Source: Nitrospirota bacterium
GTDB taxonomy: Bacteria > Nitrospinota > Nitrospinia > Nitrospinales > Nitrospinaceae
Reading direction: 5' to 3'
DNA: 6,064 bases
NCBI GenBank assembly: GCA_030600405.1
Contig: JAUVMD010000092.1
Location: 1-6,064, forward strand
Shown here: in pieces, positions 1-5,939 of the stretch
Layout of the letters: every line of letters begins with the position of its first letter
Position numbering within the stretch: the stretch's first letter is position 1
The notes under the pieces: model-generated
The model's database searches: none
The model's input: the letters and a program-made list of their open reading frames with translations, nothing else
What the model was told of the DNA's origin: nothing
Made by a program: the position numbers and the translations under genes

Positions 1-408
1 CTGAATGTCTGTTCTTATGCCTATTGGCAGGAGGATTCGGTTCCCCTGTGCGACCTCGATCACGACACCATGAAAGCCTCCAAGTATCCCAAGTGCCCGC
101 GTTGCCGTGGTGTCGCCCGTCCGCACATTCTGATGTTTGGCGATGGGGAATACACCGGGCACCCGGAGCAGGAAAAGAGTTTTCATTCATTTGCGAGAGA
201 GCCGGTCGACTTGGTGATTCTGGTGGGAAGTTCGGGCGCTGTTCCCACCAATGATTACCTTGCCCTTGAATTTATGAGGCAGGGCGCACCGGCGATCAAT
301 ATCAACCTAGACCCTTCCGCCAATTCCATTGTGGGCACGGAGTACCTTTTGCCCCTAAAAGGAAAAGAGGCTTTCGAACAACTGGACGCAGCCCTTCATG
401 TTCTTTAA
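1..408 (+). CDS. Sir2-family NAD-dependent protein deacylase (sirtuin), C-terminal part
   Basis: The frame is open from base 1 to a TAA at 406-408, giving 135 residues of a protein whose N-terminus lies upstream of the window. Sirtuins remove acyl groups from lysines using NAD+. Visible hallmarks are the second zinc-binding cysteine pair CPRC (residues 32-35 of the fragment), followed at once by G-V-ARPHILMFGD, which matches the family's RPxxxxFGE segment. Next comes the Rossmann-fold strand DLVILVGSSGAVPTND, at the place of the usual GTS-x-x-V-x-P motif. Then comes NINLDPS, the N-x-(E/D) strand that contacts the NAD ribose, and a final LKGKEAFEQLDAAL helix. The first cysteine pair is not clearly resolved: C4 and C17 are present, without a CxxC. 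The catalytic His and the NAD-binding GAGxS motif would lie upstream. An internal ATG at 70 sits inside the zinc module and is not a likely start. Family assignment is strong; the substrate cannot be told. Confidence 0.87.
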   Translation: MNVCSYAYWQEDSVPLCDLDHDTMKASKYPKCPRCRGVARPHILMFGDGEYTGHPEQEKSFHSFAREPVDLVILVGSSGAVPTNDYLALEFMRQGAPAININLDPSANSIVGTEYLLPLKGKEAFEQLDAALHVL

Positions 409-522
409 ACCCTGCTAAATCCGTTTAAATATTCATTTATATTCACTTGAAAGTATTGTATGCTGGCTGAGATTCCCAGTATCCCTTAAATAAAGTTCCG
501 GGTTTAGGTTTCCAAATTCCTA

Positions 523-528
523 GAGGAG
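523..528 (+). promoter_or_regulatory. Shine-Dalgarno site of the DUF1566 gene
   Basis: GAGGAG lies 7 bases before the ATG at 536. A TTG at 533, directly ahead of it in the same frame, would be only 4 bases away. The spacing and the better codon favour ATG 536, giving a 211-residue protein. Confidence 0.75.
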
Positions 529-535
529 ATGGTTG

Positions 536-1171
536 ATGCGGGTTCTTTTTTTGATTCTAGTGGTCTTGGTGGCTTGGCCCACCTCCTCTTGGGCAAAATG
601 CTCCAAAGCAAAGGTCTGCACTATGATGAAAACCATGGGGCATTTTGACATTCTCAATCAATGTCCTGGATCGGGCCCGTTACTCTCTGAATGCAGAAAG
701 GTGTCTGATAAACAATTGGAAGATTTGCCCGCCCCCAAATTTGTCGACAATAAAAACGGAACGGTTACGGACACCGTAAACAAATTGACATGGGCGAAGA
801 AAGGCGACCTAAAAAAATTTTCGCTTAAATTGGCGAAGGAATTTGCCGCCGGGTCCGATGTCGACGGCACAACCGGCTGGAGACTCCCAACCCTCCCGGA
901 ACTCAAAACCTTAATGTACAAAGAACGGGTGAAAAATGTCAGCGGGAAGAAATCCTGGGTCTATCCTCTTTTCGATGACGGGCGCGGTCATTATTACTGG
1001 ACCACTACCACTTGTGAAGAAGTATCCGTCATTACGGACCGGTATCAGAAAAAACTCTGCCAACAGGGAGATCAGGGTGCTTGGTTGGTGCATTTCAATA
1101 TCGGGGCCGTTTTCTGGCATCACGTCACTGCGGAAAAATATCACGCATGGTTGGTAAAGGAAGTTAAGTAA
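536..1171 (+). CDS. Secreted DUF1566 (Lcl_C-like) domain protein
   Basis: The product has 211 residues. The start is ATG 536 with GAGGAG 7 bases upstream; an in-frame TTG at 533 is less well placed. Residues 1-20 form a Sec signal peptide: Met-Arg, a hydrophobic core (VLFLILVVLVAW), and a cleavage site after S-W-A at residue 20. The mature N-terminus is cysteine-rich (C22, C28, C43, C53), and two more cysteines (C160, C175) lie in the domain, so disulfides in the periplasm or outside the cell are likely. Residues 69-211 fit DUF1566: FVDNKNGTVTD (69-79), LTWAKK (84-89), GWRLPTLPEL (114-123), YYWTTTT (153-159) and AWLVHFNIG (182-190). The family, named partly for Legionella Lcl, has a C-type-lectin-like look and is often on secreted or surface proteins, but its biochemical role is mostly unknown. 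There is no lipobox. The gene seems to be monocistronic. Confidence 0.85.
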   Translation: MRVLFLILVVLVAWPTSSWAKCSKAKVCTMMKTMGHFDILNQCPGSGPLLSECRKVSDKQLEDLPAPKFVDNKNGTVTDTVNKLTWAKKGDLKKFSLKLAKEFAAGSDVDGTTGWRLPTLPELKTLMYKERVKNVSGKKSWVYPLFDDGRGHYYWTTTTCEEVSVITDRYQKKLCQQGDQGAWLVHFNIGAVFWHHVTAEKYHAWLVKEVK

Positions 1172-1176
1172 CTTCC
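1159..1176 (+). repeat. Perfect inverted repeat over the DUF1566 stop codon
   Basis: GGAAGTTA (1159-1166) and TAACTTCC (1169-1176) are exact reverse complements separated by AG; as RNA this is a 7-bp stem with an AAGU loop. It includes the TAA stop. The downstream sequence is C/T-rich (CCTGCCTTCTGTTCC) without a real T-tract, so it is a poor intrinsic terminator. It may be a 3'-end stabilising hairpin or a protein site. Confidence 0.5.
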
Positions 1177-1297
1177 CCTGCCTTCTGTTCCTCAACCCTT
1201 GAAAAGCTTTGTCTTATTGCACTGTTTCCAGTCGACCCGGTCCCGGGAGTTTCCGTTTTTGTTGAATCCATAGTGCCTCCTCTGTCATCTCATATTA

Positions 1298-1326
1298 TTG
1301 AAAACAGAAAATCCACCTTATAGGGT
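1298..1326 (+). promoter_or_regulatory. Possible sigma-70-type promoter for the CBS gene
   Basis: TTGAAA (1298-1303) is a good -35 candidate. The -10 is ambiguous: TAGGGT (1321-1326) at 17 bases, or TATAGG (1319-1324) at 15 bases; TATAAA at 1337-1342 is another candidate but has no matching -35. The spacer 1172-1355 separates two apparently independent genes, so a promoter is expected here. The exact assignment is weak. Confidence 0.3.
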
Positions 1327-1341
1327 TCAAGGTTCCTATAA
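1318..1341 (+). repeat. 7-bp dyad (candidate operator or 5'-leader hairpin)
   Basis: TTATAGG (1318-1324) and CCTATAA (1335-1341) are perfect inverted arms around a 10-base centre, GTTCAAGGTT. The centre overlaps a short direct repeat, GGTTC-AA-GGTTC (1324-1335). The dyad overlaps the possible -10 region and ends 5 bases before the Shine-Dalgarno GGGGG (1347-1351) of the CBS gene, so it is well placed for a repressor site or for an RNA structure in the leader. Confidence 0.4.
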
Positions 1342-1355
1342 ATCAAGGGGGTACT

Positions 1356-1754
1356 ATGGATACGATGGATGATGTGGGGGACTTCATGTCCTCCCCGGTC
1401 TTGAGAATTGATTCAGAATCTTCCGTACAGGACGCGGCGATTTTGATGGAAAAGAGTCATGTTGGAAGCCTAATTGTTGAAAAATATGGAGATGATATCG
1501 GAATCATCACTGAAAGGGAACTCAGCCAAAAAGTGCTGGCCAAAGGGGGGAATCCGGAAGAGATGAAGGTTTCTGATATTATTGCCTCCATCCAGTCTAT
1601 GGATCGCTATATGCCCATCGAAGAGGCAAACCAATTCATGCACAAAAACAAAATCCGCCATTTGGCGATAACGGATGATGACAAAATCGTAGGAATCCTA
1701 TCGGTCAAAGATCTGGTCGCTTATTACTCCAAGGACTTTCGCATGCAGGAATAA
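1356..1754 (+). CDS. Stand-alone tandem CBS-domain protein
   Basis: This 132-residue protein consists almost only of two CBS repeats (a Bateman module). CBS1 spans about residues 8-62: MSSPVLRI, the VGSLIV strand, and GIITEREL (49-56), in which Glu replaces the Asp of the usual S/T-x-x-D ribose-phosphate motif. CBS2 spans about residues 72-126: VSDIIAS, IRHLAI (100-105), and VGILSVKDLV (112-121) with the SVKD motif intact. Such proteins usually bind AMP, ATP or S-adenosylmethionine and act as cytosolic energy-state sensors for a partner. There is no signal peptide or membrane segment, and no partner domain is fused. ATG 1356 follows AAGGGGG (1345-1351) with a rather short 4-base gap; ATG 1365 is a less well-spaced alternative. 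A strong terminator follows, so the gene is probably transcribed alone. Confidence 0.9.
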   Translation: MDTMDDVGDFMSSPVLRIDSESSVQDAAILMEKSHVGSLIVEKYGDDIGIITERELSQKVLAKGGNPEEMKVSDIIASIQSMDRYMPIEEANQFMHKNKIRHLAITDDDKIVGILSVKDLVAYYSKDFRMQE

Positions 1755-1784
1755 GATTTGATTATCAGCCAGAGCCTATTGTTC

Positions 1785-1820
1785 AAAATTCCTCCCTGGC
1801 GCATTCAGGGGGGAATTTTT
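1785..1820 (+). terminator. Rho-independent terminator after the CBS gene
   Basis: The arms 1785-1798 (AAAATTCCTCCCTG) and 1806-1819 (CAGGGGGGAATTTT) pair over 14 positions with a single T-G wobble (1793/1811). They enclose a 7-base loop (GCGCATT, 1799-1805 with G at 1799). The strand leaves the stem through TTTTT (1816-1820). The A run on the left arm means the reverse transcript would also end in U's. It starts 31 bases after the CBS stop and separates that gene from the thiL unit. Confidence 0.92.
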
Positions 1821-1925
1821 GTTCAATTTCCAGCCGGCTTCCGCGACAATTCAATGGCAATATTCATCCAAATGAAGGAAAATTGCTGAGAATCTAATAT
1901 ATTAAATTAATGAGGAAAACCTAAG

Positions 1926-2159
1926 ATGATTCAATTGGAAGGTGAGATTACCCAAACTTCCGTCCCGCCTAATAAAGCAGATATAGAAAGAGATATCACC
2001 ATATGGATCCAGCAGACTGAAAATGAAATTGAAGTGACTTTCAGCCTTGAGGAATTCCAAAAATATCAATTTGAGGTCGGTGACAAACTTTCTATCAAAA
2101 TCGATAAAAAATTGGATATCGATGCCATGGCGCGGGACTTCTTCAAAAAAGGTATTTAA
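1926..2159 (+). CDS. Small hypothetical protein upstream of thiL
   Basis: The product has 77 residues and I do not recognise the family. ATG 1926 is preceded by GAGGAA (1912-1917) with an 8-base gap, a good ribosome binding site. The AT-rich stretch 1890-1911, which includes TAATAT (1895-1900) as a possible -10, is a plausible promoter zone after the upstream terminator, but no convincing -35 is seen. The protein is soluble-looking, with no signal peptide or transmembrane segment and no cysteine. Alternating polar/hydrophobic stretches at about 3-10, 23-41 and 51-60 (for example DITIWIQ, IEVTFSL, KLSIKI) suggest a small beta-rich fold. The VGDKLSIKI segment resembles the turn-strand of many small beta-barrel or AbrB-like folds, but this is too weak for a call. 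A lysine-rich C-terminal helix (DAMARDFFKKG) follows. Its stop lies 11 bases before thiL, so the two are probably co-transcribed. Confidence 0.75.
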   Translation: MIQLEGEITQTSVPPNKADIERDITIWIQQTENEIEVTFSLEEFQKYQFEVGDKLSIKIDKKLDIDAMARDFFKKGI

Positions 2160-2170
2160 AAAACCCCATC

Positions 2171-3199
2171 ATGGACCTTTCAGAATTAGGAGAATTTGGT
2201 CTAATTTCCCGATTTCAATCCCGTCTCAAATACCGTTCTCCCCAGGTCATTCAAGGTATCGGCGATGACTGCGCGGTGCTGTCTCTTAACAACGGCAACT
2301 ATCAAGTCGTGACTACCGATGCTTTGGTGGAAACCGTCCATTTTAATTTAAAAACCCACAGCCCGGAACAATTAGGATGGAAAACCATGGCCGTCAATAT
2401 CAGCGACATCGCCGCCATGGGAGGCCAACCCAAATTTGCCGTCATATCGCTGGGCATTCCCAACTCGGTTCCAGTCGATTTCCTGGATCGTTTTTACAAA
2501 GGACTCAACCAAGCATCCCATAAATATAAAGTGGCCCTGGTTGGCGGAGATACGGTTGCTTCTCCCAAGCATCTGTTCATCAATCTGGCCCTGCTTGGAG
2601 AGACTGTGAAGAAGAAAGTTTTTACCCGCTCGGGAGCCCGGCCGGGAGACAAGATTTTCGTGACGGGAACCCTGGGAGATTCCGCCCTCGGTCTTAAAAT
2701 TCTAGAGTCTCCCAAAAAAAAACGGAAAGGCTCTGAAGCTCTACAGAAAAAACTGATCCAGCGACACCTCAAACCGGAACCCCGTGTGGAAGCGGCTACC
2801 TGGCTGGCCAGATCCAAATGTAAGGTGACATCGATGATCGATATCAGCGATGGATTGACTCAGGATCTGGGGCATATTCTGAAGGCCGGGAAGGTAGGCG
2901 CGGAGCTCTGGGAATCAAACATCCCAATCTCCAAACCCCTTGCAAAGTATTGCCTTATCAATGGTTTACCCGCCCTGCAATTGGCTCTGGAGGGAGGGGA
3001 GGACTATGAATTATTATTTACATTGACCCCTGAAGATGTTACTAATTTAGATATAGAGTCCATTACTAAAGCCGACCACCCTGTGACTCAGATTGGAGTG
3101 ATTACGGCCAAAAAAAACTTTCGCCTCATCTCGAAAAACGGTCGTAGTAAAATCCTCCAAAGGCCTATGGGTTTCAACCACTTTAAAAGGAAAGCTTGA
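2171..3199 (+). CDS. thiL: Thiamine-monophosphate kinase
   Basis: ThiL phosphorylates thiamine monophosphate with ATP to give thiamine diphosphate, the last step of cofactor synthesis, in the cytosol. The 342 residues are close to the usual length (about 325). Family motifs appear in order: GEFGLI (7-12); GIGDDCAVL (29-37), which binds Mg/ATP; TTDALVETVHF (48-58); KTMAVNISDIAAMGG (71-85); GGDT (125-128); RSGARPGD (153-160); TGTLGDS (165-171); HLKPEPR (199-205); ISDGL (225-229); and GGEDYELLF (275-283). The end is GFNHF, as is common. All metal- and nucleotide-binding Asp motifs look intact, so the enzyme should be active. A lysine-rich stretch at 182-194 is encoded partly by a run of nine A's. 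ATG 2171 fits the family N-terminus, but no Shine-Dalgarno is near it (AAAAAACCCCATC precedes it), so translation may be coupled to the small gene ending 11 bases upstream. No other thiamine gene is in the window. Confidence 0.96.
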   Translation: MDLSELGEFGLISRFQSRLKYRSPQVIQGIGDDCAVLSLNNGNYQVVTTDALVETVHFNLKTHSPEQLGWKTMAVNISDIAAMGGQPKFAVISLGIPNSVPVDFLDRFYKGLNQASHKYKVALVGGDTVASPKHLFINLALLGETVKKKVFTRSGARPGDKIFVTGTLGDSALGLKILESPKKKRKGSEALQKKLIQRHLKPEPRVEAATWLARSKCKVTSMIDISDGLTQDLGHILKAGKVGAELWESNIPISKPLAKYCLINGLPALQLALEGGEDYELLFTLTPEDVTNLDIESITKADHPVTQIGVITAKKNFRLISKNGRSKILQRPMGFNHFKRKA

Positions 3200-3256
3200 A
3201 AATTCAATATGTTTCCTCTTTCCCGGGTTGCTCCCTGCATCAGGCCTCAGGGTTCG

Positions 3257-3270
3257 GCTCCAATGGGAGC
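3257..3270 (+). promoter_or_regulatory. Probable RBS of the first transporter, inside a small hairpin
   Basis: GGGAG (3265-3269) is the only Shine-Dalgarno-like sequence before the TTG start at 3283, at a long 13-base gap. GCTCC (3257-3261) pairs with GGAGC (3266-3270) around an AATG loop, which would mask the site. The stem is only 5 bp, so a regulatory role is speculative. Confidence 0.3.
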
Positions 3271-3282
3271 TAAATAGATCTT

Positions 3283-4581
3283 TTGGATGACATAATATTA
3301 CCCCGGTCCATTCTGATCGTTATCCTTCTGGGGTTTTCAGCGTTTTTTGCCGCCTGTGAGGCTGCATTCTTCTCGTTGAATCAGGCTCAACTGGCCTCCA
3401 TGAAGGAAACCCGAGGTCGGGGTGGACAACTCATCAATTTTCTCCTCGAAAAACCACGAGAGTTACTCATCACCATCTATATTGGGAATGAGTTGGTCAA
3501 TATTGCCATATCCGCATTGGCCACTTCGATCGCTCTCAAGTTGTTCGAAAACGCGGGTATTGCCATCGCCATCGGTGTGGGCACCTTCCTGATTCTACTA
3601 TTCGGGGAAATCGTACCGAAATCCCTGTCACTGAATTTCGCTGAAAAGTTTGCCCTGTTCGCGGCCCGCCCGCTCAATCTATTTTACCGTCTGGTGCACC
3701 CCATCCAAAAGCTATTTACCCGGCTGGCTGAAATCATCATGTCCTGGATCGGTGTTCTTCCCAAAAAAAAGGATGACCGCATATCGGATGAAGAGTTCAC
3801 CAGTATGGTCAAATTGGGAAAAGATGAGGGAGTGATCGATCCGGAAGAAAGCGAGCTGATTCACAACGTCATGGAATTCGGTGAAAAAACGGTTGCCGAT
3901 GTGATGACCCCAAAAATCGATATGTTCACGTTGAACGCGAACGATACGATGGAGGAAATTCTCCCGAAAATTCTGGAGAACTTCTATGCGCGCGTTCCGG
4001 TATATGACGAAAAGGGGGAAACGATTCTAGGAATTCTCCTCACCAAAGCGCTCAACCGGCACCGCCAGCAGACAAAGGACAAATTCAACCTCAAAGGCCT
4101 TCTTAAGCCTGCCATTTCGGTTCCGGAAAACCGCAAAATTAAGGACATGCTTCAGGATTTCAAAAAAATGAAGCGGCACATGGCCATTGTACTGGATGAG
4201 TTTGGAAGCGTTGCGGGCCTCGTCACCCTGGAAGATATCCTGGAAGAGCTGGTGGGCGAAATTGACAGCGAAATGAGGCAGGAGGAAAGTCCGATCACCA
4301 AGATCACAGAAAAGCGGTTTCGCCTGACCGCCACCTGCAGTATTTCTGAATTCAATGAGGAGTTCAACTATGAACTGCCCAATGGCGATATCACTACCAT
4401 CGGCGGATTTGTTTTTGGGTTGTTCGGCCGGGTTCCCCGCTCCGGCGAGAGCGTCAAGTATGACCGCTTCAAATTTCGAGTGGAAAAAATGAAAGGAGCA
4501 CGCATCTTGAGTCTCCATTTGACACAATCGAGACCCAAACTCTCGGATGCGCCCGAACCGCAGGAGGCGCCCAAAACCTAA
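3283..4581 (+). CDS. CNNM/CorC-family membrane protein (DUF21-CBS-CBS-CorC_HlyC), first paralogue
   Basis: The 432-residue inner-membrane protein belongs to a family historically called hemolysin C/CorC and now linked to Mg2+ and Co2+ export. DUF21 membrane domain: about residues 9-150, with helices near 9-30, 60-82, 90-109 and 124-145, including IGNELVN (67-73) and FGEIVPKSL (107-115). A cytosolic linker follows (DEEFTSMVKLGKDEGVIDPE, 169-188). CBS1 is about 204-262 (VMTPKIDMF, ARVPVY) and CBS2 about 273-328 (MAIVLDEFGSVAGLVTLEDI), followed by a CorC_HlyC domain about 342-420. The TM1 motif reads FFAACEAAFFS, where the family usually has FFSGSE-like sequence. The start is TTG 3283: an in-frame TAA at 3271-3273 blocks any longer form, and no ATG lies nearby. 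It lies 83 bases after thiL with no terminator between, so it is probably in the same transcript. Ion specificity cannot be read from the sequence, and real hemolysin activity is unlikely. Confidence 0.92.
   Translation: MDDIILPRSILIVILLGFSAFFAACEAAFFSLNQAQLASMKETRGRGGQLINFLLEKPRELLITIYIGNELVNIAISALATSIALKLFENAGIAIAIGVGTFLILLFGEIVPKSLSLNFAEKFALFAARPLNLFYRLVHPIQKLFTRLAEIIMSWIGVLPKKKDDRISDEEFTSMVKLGKDEGVIDPEESELIHNVMEFGEKTVADVMTPKIDMFTLNANDTMEEILPKILENFYARVPVYDEKGETILGILLTKALNRHRQQTKDKFNLKGLLKPAISVPENRKIKDMLQDFKKMKRHMAIVLDEFGSVAGLVTLEDILEELVGEIDSEMRQEESPITKITEKRFRLTATCSISEFNEEFNYELPNGDITTIGGFVFGLFGRVPRSGESVKYDRFKFRVEKMKGARILSLHLTQSRPKLSDAPEPQEAPKT
4562..4567 (+). promoter_or_regulatory. Shine-Dalgarno of the second transporter within the first gene
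   Basis: AGGAGG sits inside the last codons of the upstream gene, 13 bases before ATG 4581. That ATG shares its A with the upstream TAA (TAATG). Strong complementarity with an overlapping stop/start suggests reinitiation and balanced production of the two proteins. Confidence 0.6.
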
Positions 4582-5936
4582 TGGAACTAGGCACCACTTT
4601 AATCATAGTCTTCGTCTGCATCCTGGTGGAAGCCTTCTTTTCGGGATGTGAAATAGGGATGATCTCCATCAACCGCTTTAAAATGGCACAGCGGTCTGAG
4701 GAAGGCAGTACTTCTGCCAAAATGATTCTCGACTTGATCGGCCACCCGGACCGGCTGTTTGCCACCACCTCCCTGGGAACCAATGTCGCCGTGGTCTGTT
4801 CCTCGGCGGTATTCACGGGTTACATGATCACTCGCCTCGGACAATGGGGGGACTTTGTTTCCATGCTGATCATTTCACCCATTATTTTGTTCGGCGGGGA
4901 AATCATCCCAAAAGTCATCTTCCAAAACCGGGCGGATAGCATCATGCAGTTCTTTATCCACCCGCTCAATCTGTTTTGCCGGGTATTGTCACCGATCATC
5001 ACCTTATTCAGCGCCATCTATAATTTTCTCCTGCGCCTGATTCTAAGGGGAGCTCACAAGGTGAATTTAACTCCGGTCAGCCGGGAGCAGATTCGTTACA
5101 TCTCCCACCCCGACTCCCTGTCCTCGGAACTGGACATTGACGAAAAGAAAATGATTCACCGAATCTTTAACTTCGGGGAACTCCGCGTGGATCAGGTTAT
5201 GGTTCCCCTTATCCAGACCTACGCCATCAGTGACGGAGCTACAGTGCGAGAGGCCAATCAAATCGCCAATGAAACCGGGTTTTCCCGTCTCCCTGTGTTT
5301 CACGAGCGGATGTTCAATCTGATCGGCATTTTGAATACTTTCGACCTGCTGACCGTACCGGAGGACGATTCCCCCATCACCGAATTGATCCGCCCAGCCT
5401 ACTACGCGCCACCCAACAAAAAGCTGGATGATCTATTGAAGGAACTTCAGCAAAGAGGTTTGCATCTCGCCACTGTCGTGGATGAATATGGCGGATGTAT
5501 CGGCATTGTTACCATCGAGGACATTGTCGAGGAAATCGTGGGAGAAATTGAAGATGAATACGACGAGCCCCTCAAGAAGTATGAAGTCTATGACAAGGAT
5601 GGCTATCTTATTGATGGCGATAAGGAAATAGGATCCGTTAATGAAGAATTAAAACTGGACCTCCCGGAAGGGGATTATGAAACTATGGCCGGACTCATGA
5701 TAGAGAATTTGGAAAAAATTCCAGTGGCAGGCGATCAGATTGTCATCAACGGTTTCCGGTTAACCGTCAAAGAAGCCAGTAAAAGAAAAATCAATTCCAT
5801 CATTGTGCGGAAGATTGCATCCGAATACCCGCCAAAGCAATCACACCAAACTCCCTCTGAAGCGGCGGATACAGACTCCCCGCACGATGAGCCCACAGAA
5901 CCCAAACCCAAAGCGGTCGAATCTCCGCCCAAGTAA
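4581..5936 (+). CDS. CNNM/CorC-family membrane protein (DUF21-CBS-CBS-CorC_HlyC), second paralogue
   Basis: This 451-residue protein has the same architecture as its upstream neighbour but is clearly divergent. DUF21 spans about residues 3-155, with [11 protein letters not shown] (19-29), LGTNVAVV (65-72) and FGGEIIPKV (104-112). CBS1 is about 203-262 (VMVPLIQTY in place of the usual MTPR-type segment, then SRLPVF). CBS2 is about 267-325 ([20 protein letters not shown]), and CorC_HlyC about 335-415. From about 417 a hydrophilic Pro/Glu/Lys-rich tail ([19 protein letters not shown]) runs to the end and is probably disordered. In the second DUF21 motif the Asn usually found in G-N-x-x-V-N is replaced by Val71, whereas the first paralogue keeps it. 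ATG 4581 overlaps the upstream stop by one base. The family is tied to Mg2+/Co2+ transport. The adjacent pair may form a heterodimer, or this copy may be regulatory; both are inference. Confidence 0.92.
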   Translation: MELGTTLIIVFVCILVEAFFSGCEIGMISINRFKMAQRSEEGSTSAKMILDLIGHPDRLFATTSLGTNVAVVCSSAVFTGYMITRLGQWGDFVSMLIISPIILFGGEIIPKVIFQNRADSIMQFFIHPLNLFCRVLSPIITLFSAIYNFLLRLILRGAHKVNLTPVSREQIRYISHPDSLSSELDIDEKKMIHRIFNFGELRVDQVMVPLIQTYAISDGATVREANQIANETGFSRLPVFHERMFNLIGILNTFDLLTVPEDDSPITELIRPAYYAPPNKKLDDLLKELQQRGLHLATVVDEYGGCIGIVTIEDIVEEIVGEIEDEYDEPLKKYEVYDKDGYLIDGDKEIGSVNEELKLDLPEGDYETMAGLMIENLEKIPVAGDQIVINGFRLTVKEASKRKINSIIVRKIASEYPPKQSHQTPSEAADTDSPHDEPTEPKPKAVESPPK

Positions 5937-5939
5937 GAA

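Noticed and set aside
467..472. CTGAGA motif suggesting a TPP riboswitch, with a second copy at 1886-1891 upstream of the thiL operon
   Set aside because: Neither copy is followed by the other conserved TPP element (CTGATC...GGATAAT-type sequence) or by the expected helices; the six-base match alone is chance level.
447..475. TTGAAA at 447-452 as the -35 of a promoter for the DUF1566 gene
   Set aside because: No acceptable -10 hexamer lies 16-18 bases downstream; TATGCT at 459-464 is only 6 bases away.
911..1195. Minus-strand ORF overlapping the DUF1566 gene
   Set aside because: Shadow of a gene supported by a signal peptide and domain motifs; no own evidence.
1236..1258. GC-rich CCCG-GTCC-CGGG followed by a T5 run as a possible terminator for the DUF1566 gene
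   Set aside because: The stem is only 4 bp with a usable loop and the T run is about 7 bases away from it; too weak to call.
3233..3252. CCCTG...CAGGG inverted repeat after thiL as a terminator
   Set aside because: Five-bp stem with a 10-base loop and no T-tract, so read-through into the transporter genes is more likely.
3209..3277. 22-codon ORF (ATG 3209 to TAG 3275-3277) between thiL and the first transporter, ending just before TTG 3283
   Set aside because: The nearest SD-like sequence is about 14 bases away, the composition is unremarkable and no regulatory peptide pattern is seen; too short to support.
4027..4527. Long minus-strand ORF of 166 codons opposite the first transporter
   Set aside because: It lies wholly antisense to a confidently identified gene, has no recognisable domain, and is explained as a coding-strand shadow.
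3283..5936. Annotation as hemolysins or a toxin system
   Set aside because: The hemolysin name for this family is historical; the architecture is that of metal-ion transport proteins, with no toxin or activation gene nearby.
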